Of a stretch of DNA of 64,000 nucleotides, positions 55,022 to 64,000 are shown one piece after another. Within the stretch, counting starts at the first letter, position 1. Every line of letters begins with the position of its first letter. The notes beneath the pieces were generated by a model. The model did no database searches, was not told the DNA's origin, and was given only the letters and a program-made list of their open reading frames with translations. The DNA is from Mucilaginibacter galii (GTDB lineage Bacteria; Bacteroidota; Bacteroidia; Sphingobacteriales; Sphingobacteriaceae), in the NCBI RefSeq assembly GCF_014635825.1, contig NZ_BMDO01000001.1, forward strand, positions 248,001 through 312,000, read 5' to 3'. Position numbers and translations under genes: made by a program.

Positions 55022-55056
55022 AAAAGCCCCCGGAAGTTTACTTTCCGGGGGCTTTT
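55022..55056. terminator. Strong bidirectional terminator after DUF2911
   Basis: A perfect 14-bp stem, AAAAGCCCCCGGAA with its complement, has a 7-nt loop; the stem's own T and A ends supply tails in both directions. Confidence 0.88.
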
Positions 55057-55155
55057 ATGTTTTACTCGATGAATTTTCAGACATAGCACCTCCCCTTAGG
55101 CTTCATTTCATCTTACCCAATAGCCCCTTTTACTTTGGTTAACCTGTTTATGATC

Positions 55156-55175
55156 AAGTAAAGTAAAGTAAAGTA
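55156..55175. repeat. AAGTA microsatellite, four copies
   Basis: Four direct copies of AAGTA sit about 180 bp before the AI-2E-family gene. The surrounding gap (55057-55353) holds no other feature I can support. Confidence 0.8.
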
Positions 55176-55353
55176 AACGTTAAATTGAATGGTGTGAAAG
55201 ATTTGCTTTCTCTGTACCTCACCCGCTTCAGAACCCTAACTCATTGAACAAGATTATAGAATACTATTTTTAGCTATAAGGTAGTTTAAACCGTTTCAAA
55301 CATTACCAGCTACTCCCTGTTAATCAGCATAATTTACCCGATACTCAAACGAT

Positions 55354-56448
55354 ATGATTCTAAAAAGTACCCACCTCCCTTTTTACGCTAAATTTGCTCT
55401 TGTACTCATAGGTATGATGGCACTGGGGTTTTTAATTATCCTTGGCAAAGAACTTCTGGATCCGCTGATGTTCGGCTTCTTATTCGCCATATTGCTCCTG
55501 CCATTATGTAACTTTTTTGAGCGTAAATTTAAAATGCCCCGCAGTATGGCCAGTTTCCTGGCTATTTTACTCATGGTAACTTTTATAGGCGGCATTGTTT
55601 ACCTCATTGGTACCCAAATATCAAACTTGGCTAATGACTGGCCTATGCTCAAAGCACAGGTAGCTAAATCATTCGCCGATATGCAGGTTTGGATACAGCA
55701 CACGTTCCATATCAATGCCGAAAAGCAAATGGTTTATGTAAACGATACTACCGATAAACTGGTAGCATCAGGCACCAGCATATTTGGCACCACGTTCGGC
55801 GCAGTTTCATCATTGCTGCTGTTCTATGTTTTTATCCTCATTTTTACATTTCTGATTCTGTTTTACAGGCGCTTACTATTCCGTTTCGTTATCTATGTGT
55901 TTGATGAGGAAGCCGCTGCAACCGTAAACACCATTGCCGAAAACATCCAGAGCATTTTACGCCAGTACATTTTAGGATTGTTACTTGAGATGCTCATCGT
56001 AGCCGTAGTAGCTTGTATAGCTTTTTGGATAATTGGGGTCAAGTACGCAATCCTTTTAGGCATTATCACCGGGTTATTCAACATTATACCTTATGTAGGC
56101 ATATTTTCGGCATTGCTGCTGAGTGCCTTAATCACCTTTGCAACAGGAGCTATCAGTAAAGCTGTTATCGTAGCTGTGGTAGTCATTATTATTCATGCTA
56201 TAGATGCCAATGTTATACTGCCGATGGTAGTAGGCTCTAAAGTCCGCCTGAATGCGTTGATCACCTTTATAGGTATCATTGTAGGCGAAATGCTTTGGGG
56301 GTTATCGGGCATGTTTCTTTCTATCCCTGTCATCGCTATTTTCAAGATCATCTTTGATAATATTAAAGATCTCAAACCATGGGGCTACCTATTAGGCGGC
56401 GATTATGAATACAAGAAAGAGGCTGAAAAGGAAATGAAGACGGAATAG
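55354..56448 (+). CDS. AI-2E family transporter (PF01594)
   Basis: This 364-residue polytopic inner-membrane protein has about eight membrane helices. It has the family layout: two N-terminal hydrophobic blocks (about 12-30, 35-85), a short soluble stretch (about 95-140), and paired helices near 150-170, 205-240 and 245-320. Conserved are NIIPYVGIFSALLLSALITF, IIHAIDANVILPMVVGSKV and GEMLWGLSGMFLSIPVIAIF. Family members are exporters or Na+/H+ antiporters despite the AI-2 name; no signalling role is shown here. Confidence 0.93.
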   Translation: MILKSTHLPFYAKFALVLIGMMALGFLIILGKELLDPLMFGFLFAILLLPLCNFFERKFKMPRSMASFLAILLMVTFIGGIVYLIGTQISNLANDWPMLKAQVAKSFADMQVWIQHTFHINAEKQMVYVNDTTDKLVASGTSIFGTTFGAVSSLLLFYVFILIFTFLILFYRRLLFRFVIYVFDEEAAATVNTIAENIQSILRQYILGLLLEMLIVAVVACIAFWIIGVKYAILLGIITGLFNIIPYVGIFSALLLSALITFATGAISKAVIVAVVVIIIHAIDANVILPMVVGSKVRLNALITFIGIIVGEMLWGLSGMFLSIPVIAIFKIIFDNIKDLKPWGYLLGGDYEYKKEAEKEMKTE

Positions 56449-56476
56449 TTATTAAACTTCTTAATCACTTTAAGCT

Positions 56477-57349
56477 ATGAGCTTTACTTTTGAAACGGTA
56501 TCGGTAGAGCAAGCCATTCAAAAAGGGCGCAAAGATGTTGTGCTGCCCAGCATTCTGATATTTATATTAAGTATTGCCGTTGGTTTTACAGGCTTTATTG
56601 TCTTTTCGCTAATACTCTACTTTCCGCTGGTGATGGTTGCAGGCCCCGTAATGGCACTGATGTGTTATAGTAAAAAAAGTGCTAAATGGCGTATATGGGC
56701 TTTCGAAAACGTGCGCAACGTTCATGAACTTAAAGAGCGTGCACGTAACTCGGGCTTAATGAAAGAAGATGGGAGCCCGGTATTTTTTGATATAGGTGTA
56801 TCGCAAGCCGATAAAGAAAAGTGGAAAAGCCTGCAGGAAAAATTTAAACACCCCGATGTATTCAGCGATGACCCGCAGGTTCCGCCTGAGACGGTTGTGT
56901 ACTACTCCAAAACAAAAAAATATTTGACGTTATTGTTTTACGTCCCTATTTTGGGAGTGGGTGTACTCATGATGAGTATACCTGATGTAGGTACTTATGT
57001 TCGTATATGGGGCGCATTTCTTATGGTTGTAGGTATCGGTCTATTTTATATCACCATAAGAGATGCATACAACGGTAAGCCGCAAATCACAATCAGCAAC
57101 GAGGGTATGAGCAATGCAGAAACGCCTTTTTACCCATGGTCGCAGATCAGGGATGAGAGGACAACCATGTCTACCTCTGGCCGGATACGAAGCATTTATT
57201 TAAACTACTATTTCCCTGGAGGCTTATGCCGGTTCACGTTGGATGGTTTTACGCTCAATCGGTCTAAGATAGATCACTTACTCCGGGTTTACAGGGGCAG
57301 GGCTAATCAGAAAGCAAAGCGCACTCGCATCAATGATAAGCAATCCTAA
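56477..57349 (+). CDS. Membrane protein of unknown function
   Basis: This 290-residue protein is not recognised. Two hydrophobic helices near the N-terminus (about 22-65) are followed by a soluble helical part (about 75-145, ENVRNVHELKERARNSGLMK). Two more helices (about 153-200) and a C-terminal soluble domain (about 205-275, IRDERTTMSTSGRIRSIYLN) follow. The last domain looks like a PH-like/short beta domain but I cannot assign it. The 3' end overlaps the convergent gene by 20 bp. A fully open frame and 28-bp spacing from the previous gene support a real gene. Confidence 0.8.
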   Translation: MSFTFETVSVEQAIQKGRKDVVLPSILIFILSIAVGFTGFIVFSLILYFPLVMVAGPVMALMCYSKKSAKWRIWAFENVRNVHELKERARNSGLMKEDGSPVFFDIGVSQADKEKWKSLQEKFKHPDVFSDDPQVPPETVVYYSKTKKYLTLLFYVPILGVGVLMMSIPDVGTYVRIWGAFLMVVGIGLFYITIRDAYNGKPQITISNEGMSNAETPFYPWSQIRDERTTMSTSGRIRSIYLNYYFPGGLCRFTLDGFTLNRSKIDHLLRVYRGRANQKAKRTRINDKQS

Positions 57350-57626
57350 AAAAAACAGCCATCGCATAAATCAATAGCATTACCGTATTCACTATTAACA
57401 GCAGGTTTATATCCATACTGTTATATTTTTTCACTGCGGCGGTAATCAACAATCCTATAAAACCAACTATCAATAATACCGGGTAAATAAGCGTCCAGGT
57501 GTTGAGTTTAATATAACCTAAGCCTTTTAGTTTATCGTTATTTTGTGTTATCCACACTGCCGCAACCAATATTAATATAAATACCAGCCTCACCAGCAAT
57601 TTGGCTATGATCTTACTTGTTTTCAT
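57330..57626 (-). CDS. Small membrane protein of unknown function
   Basis: This 98-residue protein has three hydrophobic helices (about 8-26, 46-65 and 73-94) with the loop AAVKKYNSMDINLL between the last two. No family motif is recognised. It is convergent with the preceding gene and overlaps it by 20 bp, and divergent from the phosphodiesterase gene. Confidence 0.65.
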   Translation of the reverse strand: MKTSKIIAKLLVRLVFILILVAAVWITQNNDKLKGLGYIKLNTWTLIYPVLLIVGFIGLLITAAVKKYNSMDINLLLIVNTVMLLIYAMAVFFRIAYH

Positions 57627-57687
57627 AAGGGTGCTAAATTACGGTTAAGCGTATAAATGCCAAAGCTGCATTTAACGGCCTAATACA

Positions 57688-57695
57688 TAACTTTG
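57688..57695 (+). promoter_or_regulatory. -7 box for the phosphodiesterase gene
   Basis: TAACTTTG matches TAnnTTTG and lies 19-26 bp before the ATG at 57714. The -33 box is not evident. Confidence 0.4.
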
Positions 57696-57713
57696 CAATA
57701 TTAAACGCCACCT

Positions 57714-58667
57714 ATGTATTATTCTTATAAAGCTGCCCTTCTTCCTTTTTTACTCTTACTGAGTTTAATGTCGTTTGGCCAAACGGCTTCTTTTAGTGTA
57801 GTGCCTTTAGGTGTTAAAGGAGGTATAGATGAAAGCAATCTGTCGGCTTACATGGTGGCGCCTTATAATACCCATAATTTTATATGTTTAGATGCAGGTA
57901 CGCTGCATGCAGGCATTCAAAAAGCTATTGACCGTAAGGTATTTAACCTACCGGCCGAACAGGTATTAAAACAGTATATTAAGGCCTACTTCATCTCCCA
58001 CTCTCACCTCGACCACCTGAGCGGCCTGATCATTAACTCGCCCGACGATACGGCCAAAACCATTTACGCTAATGCCGATTGCATAGAGGTATTTAAGAAC
58101 AATTACTTTACCTGGAAAAGCTGGGCCAACTTTGCTAACGAGGGCGAAAAGCCGCAATTGAACAAATACCATTATGAAGTATTAACTCCGGATAAGGAAG
58201 TAGAGGTTGCGGGTACTGCCTTAAAAGTGCAGACCTTTCCGTTAAGCCATTCTAACCTGCAAAGCACGGCTTTTTTGGTTAACAATGGTGGTAGTTACCT
58301 GCTTTACCTGGGTGATACCGGGCCCGACGAGATAGAGAAAAGCACTAACCTGCAAGCCTTATGGCGGGCAATAGCGCCAATTGTAAAATCAGGAAAATTA
58401 AAGGCATTAATGATCGAGGTATCCTTCCCTAACGAGCAGCCCGATAAAACACTGTTTGGCCATCTTACCCCCAATTGGCTAATGAAAGAGATGAAAGTAT
58501 TAGCTCAATTAACCGGCCCTGCCTCCATCAAGGGATTGAATGTGATAGTTACGCACGTTAAACCTCCGCAAAGCCACATCAACACCATTAAGCAGCAACT
58601 TAAAGCGGCTAATATTATGGGGCTGCATTTGATCTATCCTGAACAGGGTAAACCTTTAGCTTTTTAA
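57714..58667 (+). CDS. Class II 3',5'-cyclic-nucleotide phosphodiesterase (metallo-beta-lactamase fold)
   Basis: This 317-residue protein carries a signal peptide ending MSFGQ and a class II PDE domain (PF02112). SVVPLGVKGGIDESNLSAYM is the family opening and H96-S-H98-L-D100-H101 is the binuclear metal motif in FISHSHLDHLSGL. Further ligands lie in FPLSHSNLQS and YLGDTGPDE, and FGHLTPNWL and VIVTHVKPP close the site. The fold is that of yeast Pde1 and Vibrio CpdP. A signal peptide means it acts outside the cytoplasm, so it would degrade external or periplasmic cyclic nucleotides. Confidence 0.9.
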   Translation: MYYSYKAALLPFLLLLSLMSFGQTASFSVVPLGVKGGIDESNLSAYMVAPYNTHNFICLDAGTLHAGIQKAIDRKVFNLPAEQVLKQYIKAYFISHSHLDHLSGLIINSPDDTAKTIYANADCIEVFKNNYFTWKSWANFANEGEKPQLNKYHYEVLTPDKEVEVAGTALKVQTFPLSHSNLQSTAFLVNNGGSYLLYLGDTGPDEIEKSTNLQALWRAIAPIVKSGKLKALMIEVSFPNEQPDKTLFGHLTPNWLMKEMKVLAQLTGPASIKGLNVIVTHVKPPQSHINTIKQQLKAANIMGLHLIYPEQGKPLAF

Positions 58668-58671
58668 CCCT

Positions 58672-59277
58672 TTACTTATCCATCAAAATATCCACACACT
58701 TGCCGCTCATGGCTTTAACACGGGCATCAAGAGTTGAAATGGCTGCAGCATTGTTAATGCTGGTGTAAAGCTTCTTGATCAAATTAAGGTTATCGTCATA
58801 CGGATCGCAGGCCTGTACCTTTTCTAAGTGAGGTATGGCCGTTTTTATCAATGCAGTATACGCAGCTAAGTGCTTTTGGTAAGCTGCTTTATCGCCTTTA
58901 GAAGCGTTCACCAATGTGCCTTCCTGATTAGCTTTCTGCATGTATATGTGCCCGAGCGCTAAATGCGCAACATAGTAATCGGGCTGCATCACAATAACTT
59001 TTTCATATAGTGGTTGCGCCATATCGGGCTGCTTTTCTTCCTCGTAAGCCTTAGCCAGCATGTTATAAAAAATTACGCGGCTGTTGTCTGGCAGTTTATC
59101 TGCCTGCGGCAATAATTGCTTGCCCAACTCAATGGCCGATGCATTGCTCTTGGTGGAATTCAAGATCTTAAATTCGGTGTATTGCTTAGAAAGCTCACCA
59201 TCGGCTTGCGCTTTGGCGTTTACACTTACGGTTAAAACAAGTGCGCCAAAAATGAACGATTTAAGTAGTTTGTGCAT
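58672..59277 (-). CDS. Periplasmic TPR protein
   Basis: This 201-residue protein starts at the ATG at 59277, which precedes a signal peptide ending VNAKAQ; an in-frame ATG at 59322 would add 15 residues in front. It contains TPR helices, with NMLAKAYEEEKQPDMAQPLYEKVIVMQPDY (in two helices, about 90-118) and AHLALGHIYMQKANQEG. The C-terminus is helical without an obvious motif. It is convergent with the phosphodiesterase (4 bp apart) and divergent from guaA. Confidence 0.85.
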   Translation of the reverse strand: MHKLLKSFIFGALVLTVSVNAKAQADGELSKQYTEFKILNSTKSNASAIELGKQLLPQADKLPDNSRVIFYNMLAKAYEEEKQPDMAQPLYEKVIVMQPDYYVAHLALGHIYMQKANQEGTLVNASKGDKAAYQKHLAAYTALIKTAIPHLEKVQACDPYDDNLNLIKKLYTSINNAAAISTLDARVKAMSGKCVDILMDK

Positions 59278-59359
59278 TAACAAATATATTATAACCAGCT
59301 TAAAGGCAGTGTTAAATAACAATATTAAAACTGTTAACTTACATATGGGCTCAAAAAAC

Positions 59360-59367
59360 TATCTTTG
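59360..59367 (+). promoter_or_regulatory. -7 box abutting the guaA start
   Basis: TATCTTTG matches TAnnTTTG and ends three bases before the guaA ATG at 59371. If used, the transcript would begin at or just inside the start codon, so it would be leaderless or nearly so. Confidence 0.4.
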
Positions 59368-59370
59368 CCC

Positions 59371-60900
59371 ATGCCTGAAAAAATTCTGATCCTTGATTTC
59401 GGCTCACAGTTTACCCAGCTCATAGCCCGTCGTGTAAGAGAGCTTAACATTTACTGCGAAATCCATCCTTTCAATCATTTTCCTGAAGTAGACAGCACCG
59501 TTAAAGGTATTATCCTGTCGGGTAGCCCGTATTCGGTACGCCAGGAAAACGCACCACAATTTGATTTTGCACCCTACCATGGCAAAATGCCAATTTTAGG
59601 TGTATGCTATGGTGCGCAATACTTAGCGCAGCATAATGGAGGCGAGGTATTGCCATCGAGCACGCGCGAGTATGGCCGTGCCAACCTGCAATATATTAAT
59701 GAAGCCAACCCGCTGTTTAAAGATATCCCTTCCAATTCACAGGTATGGATGTCGCACGGCGATACCATTGCCAGTATTGCCGATAATTTTGAAATTATAG
59801 CCAGCACAGATACCGTTAAGGTAGCGGCTTATCAAATTAAAGACACCCCTACTTACGCCATACAGTTTCACCCCGAGGTTACCCATAGTTTAGATGGCAA
59901 GCAATTGCTGCAAAACTTTTTGGTTGATATTTGCGGCTGTAAACAAGACTGGACCTCAGAGTCGTTCGTTGAAACTACCATTGCTGCCCTAAAAGAAAAA
60001 CTGGGTGATGATAAAGTAGTTTTAGGTCTTTCGGGTGGTGTAGATTCATCGGTTGCTGCCGTATTGCTTCACCAGGCTATTGGCAAAAACCTGTACTGCA
60101 TTTTTGTAGATAACGGCCTGCTGCGTAAAGACGAGTTTGAATCGGTCTTACAGTCGTACGAAGGCATGGGCTTAAACGTGCGCGGCATTGATGCCAAGCA
60201 ACGTTTTTACGATGCCCTGAGCGGCTTGAGCGACCCTGAAAAGAAACGCAAAGCTATTGGCCGCGTATTCATCGAAGTGTTTGACGATGCAGCCCACGAA
60301 GTACAGGATGTAAAGTGGCTGGGACAGGGTACTATATACCCTGACGTTATTGAGTCGGTATCGGTAAACGGCCCTTCGGCTACCATCAAGTCGCACCATA
60401 ACGTAGGCGGTTTGCCCGATTTCATGAAGCTCAAAGTGGTAGAACCTCTGAATACTTTATTTAAAGACGAGGTTCGCCGTGTAGGTAAAACTTTAGGCAT
60501 CGATCCTAACATTTTAGGCCGTCACCCATTTCCGGGTCCGGGCTTGGCTATCAGGATATTAGGAGATGTTACACCTGAGAAAGTAGCCATATTACAACAG
60601 GCCGATGCGATTTATATCAACAATTTACGCCAGGCTGGTGTTTACGATAAAGTTTGGCAAGCCGGGGCTATTTATTTGCCGGTACAATCGGTAGGTGTAA
60701 TGGGCGATGAGCGTACTTACGAAAACGTAGTATGCTTGCGCGCTGTAGAATCATTAGACGGAATGACCGCCGACTGGTGCCATTTGCCTTATGAATTGCT
60801 TGCCAAAATATCAAACGAGATCATTAACAACGTAAAAGGAATAAACCGGGTAGTATATGACATTAGTTCAAAACCACCGGCTACCATTGAGTGGGAATAA
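59371..60900 (+). CDS. guaA: GMP synthase (glutamine-hydrolysing)
   Basis: This 509-residue enzyme makes GMP from XMP, ATP and glutamine. I chose the ATG at 59371 ([18 protein letters not shown]). The class I glutaminase domain has [11 protein letters not shown] with the nucleophile cysteine and FHPEV with the catalytic histidine and glutamate. The ATP pyrophosphatase domain opens with [18 protein letters not shown], the PP-loop, near residue 215. The C-terminal dimerisation domain has [15 protein letters not shown] and ends KPPATIEWE. Guanine deaminase is also in the window but is not linked to it. Confidence 0.97.
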   Translation: MPEKILILDFGSQFTQLIARRVRELNIYCEIHPFNHFPEVDSTVKGIILSGSPYSVRQENAPQFDFAPYHGKMPILGVCYGAQYLAQHNGGEVLPSSTREYGRANLQYINEANPLFKDIPSNSQVWMSHGDTIASIADNFEIIASTDTVKVAAYQIKDTPTYAIQFHPEVTHSLDGKQLLQNFLVDICGCKQDWTSESFVETTIAALKEKLGDDKVVLGLSGGVDSSVAAVLLHQAIGKNLYCIFVDNGLLRKDEFESVLQSYEGMGLNVRGIDAKQRFYDALSGLSDPEKKRKAIGRVFIEVFDDAAHEVQDVKWLGQGTIYPDVIESVSVNGPSATIKSHHNVGGLPDFMKLKVVEPLNTLFKDEVRRVGKTLGIDPNILGRHPFPGPGLAIRILGDVTPEKVAILQQADAIYINNLRQAGVYDKVWQAGAIYLPVQSVGVMGDERTYENVVCLRAVESLDGMTADWCHLPYELLAKISNEIINNVKGINRVVYDISSKPPATIEWE

Positions 60901-62128
60901 ACAACTTTGGCTGCTGGCGCTGATACTGATCAGCGCCTGCTCGCCCAAGGTACAGCCTGTTGGGAGAACAGGCCCGCAAAAGCCGGTAGCCAATACCGCT
61001 AATGAAACGAATAAGCCCGCTACCGATGCAAATAAACCGGTAGTTAAAGCGCCGGTTTCAAAAACTTCTACCATTGCCCTGCTGCTACCTTTCAGCCTCG
61101 ACAATGTGGGCTCGGTAAAAGGTTACTCAGCAGCCGATCTGAAAAAAGCTAACATCGCTATTGATTATTACCAGGGGTTTAAGCTCGCGCTCGACTCGCT
61201 AACCGGTTTGGGTTACAACTATAAACTGCAGGTTTTTGATACTAAGGATGAACCCGGTTATACCCATAGCCTTTCTTTAAATCCATCGGTAAATAACAGT
61301 AATTTAATTGTTGGCCCCGTATTTCCCGAAGGCATAAAATCATTTATTGGTAAACCGGCAACTTTGCGCAGGCCATTATTATCGCCGTTGTCGCCCGCCT
61401 CTCCTGCCGATTTTGGCAGTTCTAATTTAATTACCATCAATCCGCCGCTCGACTATCACGCAGCGGGAGCCGCTCAGTTTATAGCCAACCAGCTAAAACC
61501 TAAAAAGGTGTTTATTTTGCGTTCGGGTTTTAGTGTCGACAATAAGTTTATTGTGCCCTTCAAAAGAGCTATAGACAGTCTTGGCAAACGCAAGATACAG
61601 GTGGTTTACTTTACGGTTTCGCACGGCAGTTTAACGGCGCTCTTGCCACAGTTGGATAACAAGACAGAAAATGTCTTTATAGTGCCTGCCGTAAACCAAA
61701 GCTATTTATCGGTTACTTTACGCTCTTTAGATACCCTTTCGCGCCATTACCCGGTTACTACCATCGGGCACCCTAACTGGGACAAGCTAACATTTTTAAA
61801 GTTCGACATATTACAACGCATTAAAGCTCACATAACCTCTGCCGATAAGGTTAACTACCGTGCCTCTGCTACCGTTAACTTTATTAAAAATTACCGTAAG
61901 TATTTTAAAAGCGAACCTACCCAATATGCCTATAAAGGCTTTGATGAAGGTTTATACTTTGGCAGCCTGTTAGCGCAGGATGGCAACCAGCTTACTCATC
62001 TAGACAGCCATGATTTTAACGCCCTGCATAATAGCTTCCACTTTGTTAAAAAACCTGGCTTAGGTTGGATTAATACTCATGTTAATGTTTTTAAATACAC
62101 TAATTTTGAGTTAAAACAGGTACAATGA
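60857..62128 (+). CDS. Periplasmic-binding-fold lipoprotein
   Basis: This 423-residue protein starts inside guaA (44-bp overlap, different frame). The lipobox is LISAC with C28, followed by a threonine/proline/lysine-rich linker (about 35-68). The rest reads as a type I periplasmic binding fold: [55 protein letters not shown] and [12 protein letters not shown]. In Bacteroidota such proteins sit in ABC-substrate-binding/LpoA-like families and may sense wall or amino-acid ligands. The exact role is unknown. Confidence 0.85.
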   Translation: MTLVQNHRLPLSGNKQLWLLALILISACSPKVQPVGRTGPQKPVANTANETNKPATDANKPVVKAPVSKTSTIALLLPFSLDNVGSVKGYSAADLKKANIAIDYYQGFKLALDSLTGLGYNYKLQVFDTKDEPGYTHSLSLNPSVNNSNLIVGPVFPEGIKSFIGKPATLRRPLLSPLSPASPADFGSSNLITINPPLDYHAAGAAQFIANQLKPKKVFILRSGFSVDNKFIVPFKRAIDSLGKRKIQVVYFTVSHGSLTALLPQLDNKTENVFIVPAVNQSYLSVTLRSLDTLSRHYPVTTIGHPNWDKLTFLKFDILQRIKAHITSADKVNYRASATVNFIKNYRKYFKSEPTQYAYKGFDEGLYFGSLLAQDGNQLTHLDSHDFNALHNSFHFVKKPGLGWINTHVNVFKYTNFELKQVQ

Positions 62129-63321
62129 AAGCCCTTAACCAGCTCAAAACTTTTCAACGCATATTGGCCGAGTTTCCGGCCGATGTACAATTGAGCAAAT
62201 TTTTACCTGGCTTTTTCAGGCAAAACAAGCAAATGGGTTCTACCGACCGCCGGGTAGCCAGTAGGTTGGTTTACAATTATTTCAGGCTGGGTGGTGCATT
62301 GCCTAATGCACCTGCCGAAGATCGCCTCATGGTTGCCGAGTTTTTATGTAACGCACAAACCAATTCTTTTTTACAACACTTTAAACCCGAGTGGGCGGCC
62401 TGCGTGGGCTTTAATGTTGATGATAAGCTGGAAATGGTTAAATCAACCTACCCGGATTTTGAACTTACTGATGTTTATCCGCAGCATGCCCAGCTCTCCG
62501 GCTCCATCAATAAACAGGAATTTTTAAAGTCATTCTTCATCCAGCCCGATCTTTTTATCCGGGTGCGTAAAGGCTTTGAGCAACAGGTAAAAACTGTTCT
62601 TAGCCAAGCCGATGTGAGCTTTAAAGATGAAGGCGCTAATTGCCTAAGCCTGCCCAACGGAACCAAGCTTGAAACCTTATTTGCCAACCAGCATTGGTTT
62701 GAAGTGCAGGATTATTCTTCGCAACAAACGGCACAATATTTCAGGCCGCAAAAATGGGAAAACTGGTGGGATGCCTGCGCTGCATCGGGCGGTAAATCTT
62801 TACTGCTTCACGAGCAAGAACCCAACTTGAAATTGGTCGTATCTGATATCCGCGAAAATATTCTGGCTAACCTGGATGAACGTTTCAGACAAGTAGGCCT
62901 ACTAAAATATCAAAAAAAGATTCTCGACCTCACCCAAAATCCAGATTTCATTATGCATGACTATGCCTTCGATGGCATTATCTTAGATGCGCCCTGCACC
63001 GGCTCGGGTACCTGGGGCCGCACGCCCGAACTCATTTCGCAATTTAACGGGCACCGCATCGAATTTTTTCAGCGTCTGCAGCAAAGTATTATACGTAACG
63101 TAGTTAAATATCTGAAACCCGGCAAACCATTAATTTATATAACCTGCTCGGCATTTAAGGCCGAAAATGAGGACAACGTAAACTTTATGGTAACGGAGTT
63201 AGGTTTGCAGCTAGAAGAGATGCAGGTGCTTAAAGGTTATGAGCGTAAAGCCGATACCATGTTTGTAGCCCGGCTAAGCGCAAACCCACCCGCACCAACC
63301 GGTGTACTTTTGCCAGAATAA
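62125..63321 (+). CDS. RsmB/NOL1-type RNA (cytosine-C5) methyltransferase
   Basis: This 398-residue SAM-dependent enzyme has a NusB-like N-terminal helical part (about 1-120) and a Rossmann methyltransferase core. Its SAM-binding segment is reduced to WWDACAASGGKSLLL. The catalytic motifs are DGIILDAPCTGSGTWGRTPE (cysteine of motif IV) and IYITCSAFKAENEDNV (motif VI cysteine), the paired cysteines of m5C RNA methyltransferases. Its start overlaps the previous stop (ATGA), so translation is coupled to the lipoprotein gene. The rRNA target is not deducible. Confidence 0.92.
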   Translation: MKALNQLKTFQRILAEFPADVQLSKFLPGFFRQNKQMGSTDRRVASRLVYNYFRLGGALPNAPAEDRLMVAEFLCNAQTNSFLQHFKPEWAACVGFNVDDKLEMVKSTYPDFELTDVYPQHAQLSGSINKQEFLKSFFIQPDLFIRVRKGFEQQVKTVLSQADVSFKDEGANCLSLPNGTKLETLFANQHWFEVQDYSSQQTAQYFRPQKWENWWDACAASGGKSLLLHEQEPNLKLVVSDIRENILANLDERFRQVGLLKYQKKILDLTQNPDFIMHDYAFDGIILDAPCTGSGTWGRTPELISQFNGHRIEFFQRLQQSIIRNVVKYLKPGKPLIYITCSAFKAENEDNVNFMVTELGLQLEEMQVLKGYERKADTMFVARLSANPPAPTGVLLPE

Positions 63322-63349
63322 ATAAGTCAACAAAACCTATATTAGCTGC

Positions 63350-63742
63350 ATGATAAGGCGTTTCACACTTTGCATGCTGCTGGCGGCAACCGTTATTTTT
63401 ACCATTTATGGAGAAACTACGCTACGTCCATACTGGCTAAAGAACCACATTGACACTTACACCCTTGCCGATTGGTTCCCTAACCTGCTTGCGCCCATGA
63501 TATTGGTGCTGCTCTATACGCTTATTAAAGAAGTTAACGACAAAGCTGTTTTGTTCAGAGCAACCTGCTCGTTTGTTGCAGGACTGATCATCTACGAAAT
63601 TGTACAGTTGTTTATACCAAGCCGCACGTTTGATCATAAAGATATTATCGCGTCTGTGGTAGGAGGCGCTATAATTTATGGTGTAGTTTTGGGTGTGTTT
63701 AAGCTTTTTCCACCCTTGCCTGATCAAGTCTCACAAAAATAG
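63350..63742 (+). CDS. VanZ-like small membrane protein
   Basis: This 130-residue protein has four membrane helices (about 5-20, 46-62, 68-88, 100-120). YEIVQLFIPSRTFDHKDIIA (about 82-101) matches the E-x-x-Q...P-x-R-x-x-D-x-x-D pattern of VanZ-like proteins, and the following GGAIIYG glycine run fits too. The function of the family is unclear. It is 28 bp after the methyltransferase. Confidence 0.7.
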   Translation: MIRRFTLCMLLAATVIFTIYGETTLRPYWLKNHIDTYTLADWFPNLLAPMILVLLYTLIKEVNDKAVLFRATCSFVAGLIIYEIVQLFIPSRTFDHKDIIASVVGGAIIYGVVLGVFKLFPPLPDQVSQK

Positions 63743-63767
63743 TTTGCTTAAATTCTATTGTGAACAC

Positions 63768-64000
63768 TTACAACCCGCTATTACTTCTAAAGAGTTTAAT
63801 GGCAATTGCCAGTAAAATTACCCCAAAGGCTTTACGTAATACGCCCAGGCCGGTTTTACCCAGTAGCTGTTCTAACAGTTTTACGTTTTTAAGTACTACG
63901 TAAACAATAATGGTATTAAGCACGATACCTACTATAATATTAGCCGTAGCATATTGAGATTTCAGGGATAATAAGGTAGTCATAGTACCTGCACCGGCTA
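63768..64000 (-). CDS. MarC-family membrane protein, C-terminus only
   Basis: The last 77 or so codons of a minus-strand gene that continues past the right edge. The visible AGAGTMTTLLSL corresponds to the AGPGAITT-like motif of MarC/YhgN proteins, followed by a helix IVGIVLNTIIVYVVL and the terminal FGVILLAIAIKLF helix. MarC proteins are six-helix inner-membrane proteins of unclear transport role. The ATG at 63983 is internal, not the start. Confidence 0.8.
   Translation of the reverse strand, partial: AGAGTMTTLLSLKSQYATANIIVGIVLNTIIVYVVLKNVKLLEQLLGKTGLGVLRKAFGVILLAIAIKLFRSNSGL

Overview
The window looks like a chromosomal segment of a member of the Bacteroidota, most likely family Sphingobacteriaceae (Mucilaginibacter/Pedobacter-like). 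The signs are a SusC/SusD pair, a hybrid two-component system (HTCS) regulator, secreted glycoside hydrolases, perfect TAnnTTTG -7 boxes in front of several genes, an HU-CCDC81/SPOR protein and moderate G+C. The genus is an inference from gene content. No rRNA, tRNA, CRISPR array or insertion sequence was recognised.

Region 1 (1-20.7 kb) is a polysaccharide utilisation locus, almost all on the minus strand. In transcription order it runs: HTCS sensor/regulator; GH88; DUF2264; GH43 (exo-beta-1,3-galactanase-like); GH2 with a glucuronidase NxK motif; GH35; GH16; SusC; SusD; a decayed SusD remnant; and a second DUF2264 gene that leaves the window. This enzyme set fits type II arabinogalactan (arabinogalactan-protein glycans) with glucuronic acid caps. 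Two nearly identical G5-N18-G5 sites, one upstream of GH88 and one upstream of susC, are candidate HTCS operators. A secreted alpha/beta hydrolase is divergent from the HTCS gene.

Region 2 (21-30.9 kb) is an enzyme-only minus-strand run: GH43 with internal duplication, GH27, GH43, GH97 (alpha-galactosidase type) and GH31 (alpha-xylosidase-like with PA14 insert). All are secreted, and there is no SusCD pair or regulator of their own beside them. They would remove alpha-galactose, arabinose/xylose and alpha-xylose from side chains.

Region 3 (31-40.4 kb) is housekeeping: gyrB, an OmpH/Skp-like lipoprotein, guanine deaminase, an Rdx protein, an S4 RNA-binding protein, a small COX1-like membrane protein, dapD, an S23 four-helix-bundle gene set in TTATTAGG-type repeats, a GT4 glycosyltransferase, a YrdC/Sua5 protein, an RRM protein and a lone receiver domain. 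Three different intergenic inverted repeats of dispersed-repeat type occur in the window, two of them here.

Region 4 (40.5-50.3 kb) is a plus-strand operon: large TPR protein, plug-less outer-membrane barrel, HU-CCDC81/SPOR protein, ExbB, ExbD, TonB, then folC. It reads as a dedicated Ton motor tied to an outer-membrane barrel and to peptidoglycan, and is the least understood system here.

Region 5 (50.3-64 kb) is mixed core metabolism and envelope genes: aldo/keto reductase, Gfo/Idh/MocA oxidoreductase, M48 protease, DUF2911, AI-2E family transporter, two unrecognised membrane proteins, a secreted class II cyclic nucleotide phosphodiesterase, a TPR protein, guaA, a periplasmic-binding-like lipoprotein, an RsmB-type RNA methyltransferase, a VanZ-like protein and the C-terminus of a MarC-family protein.
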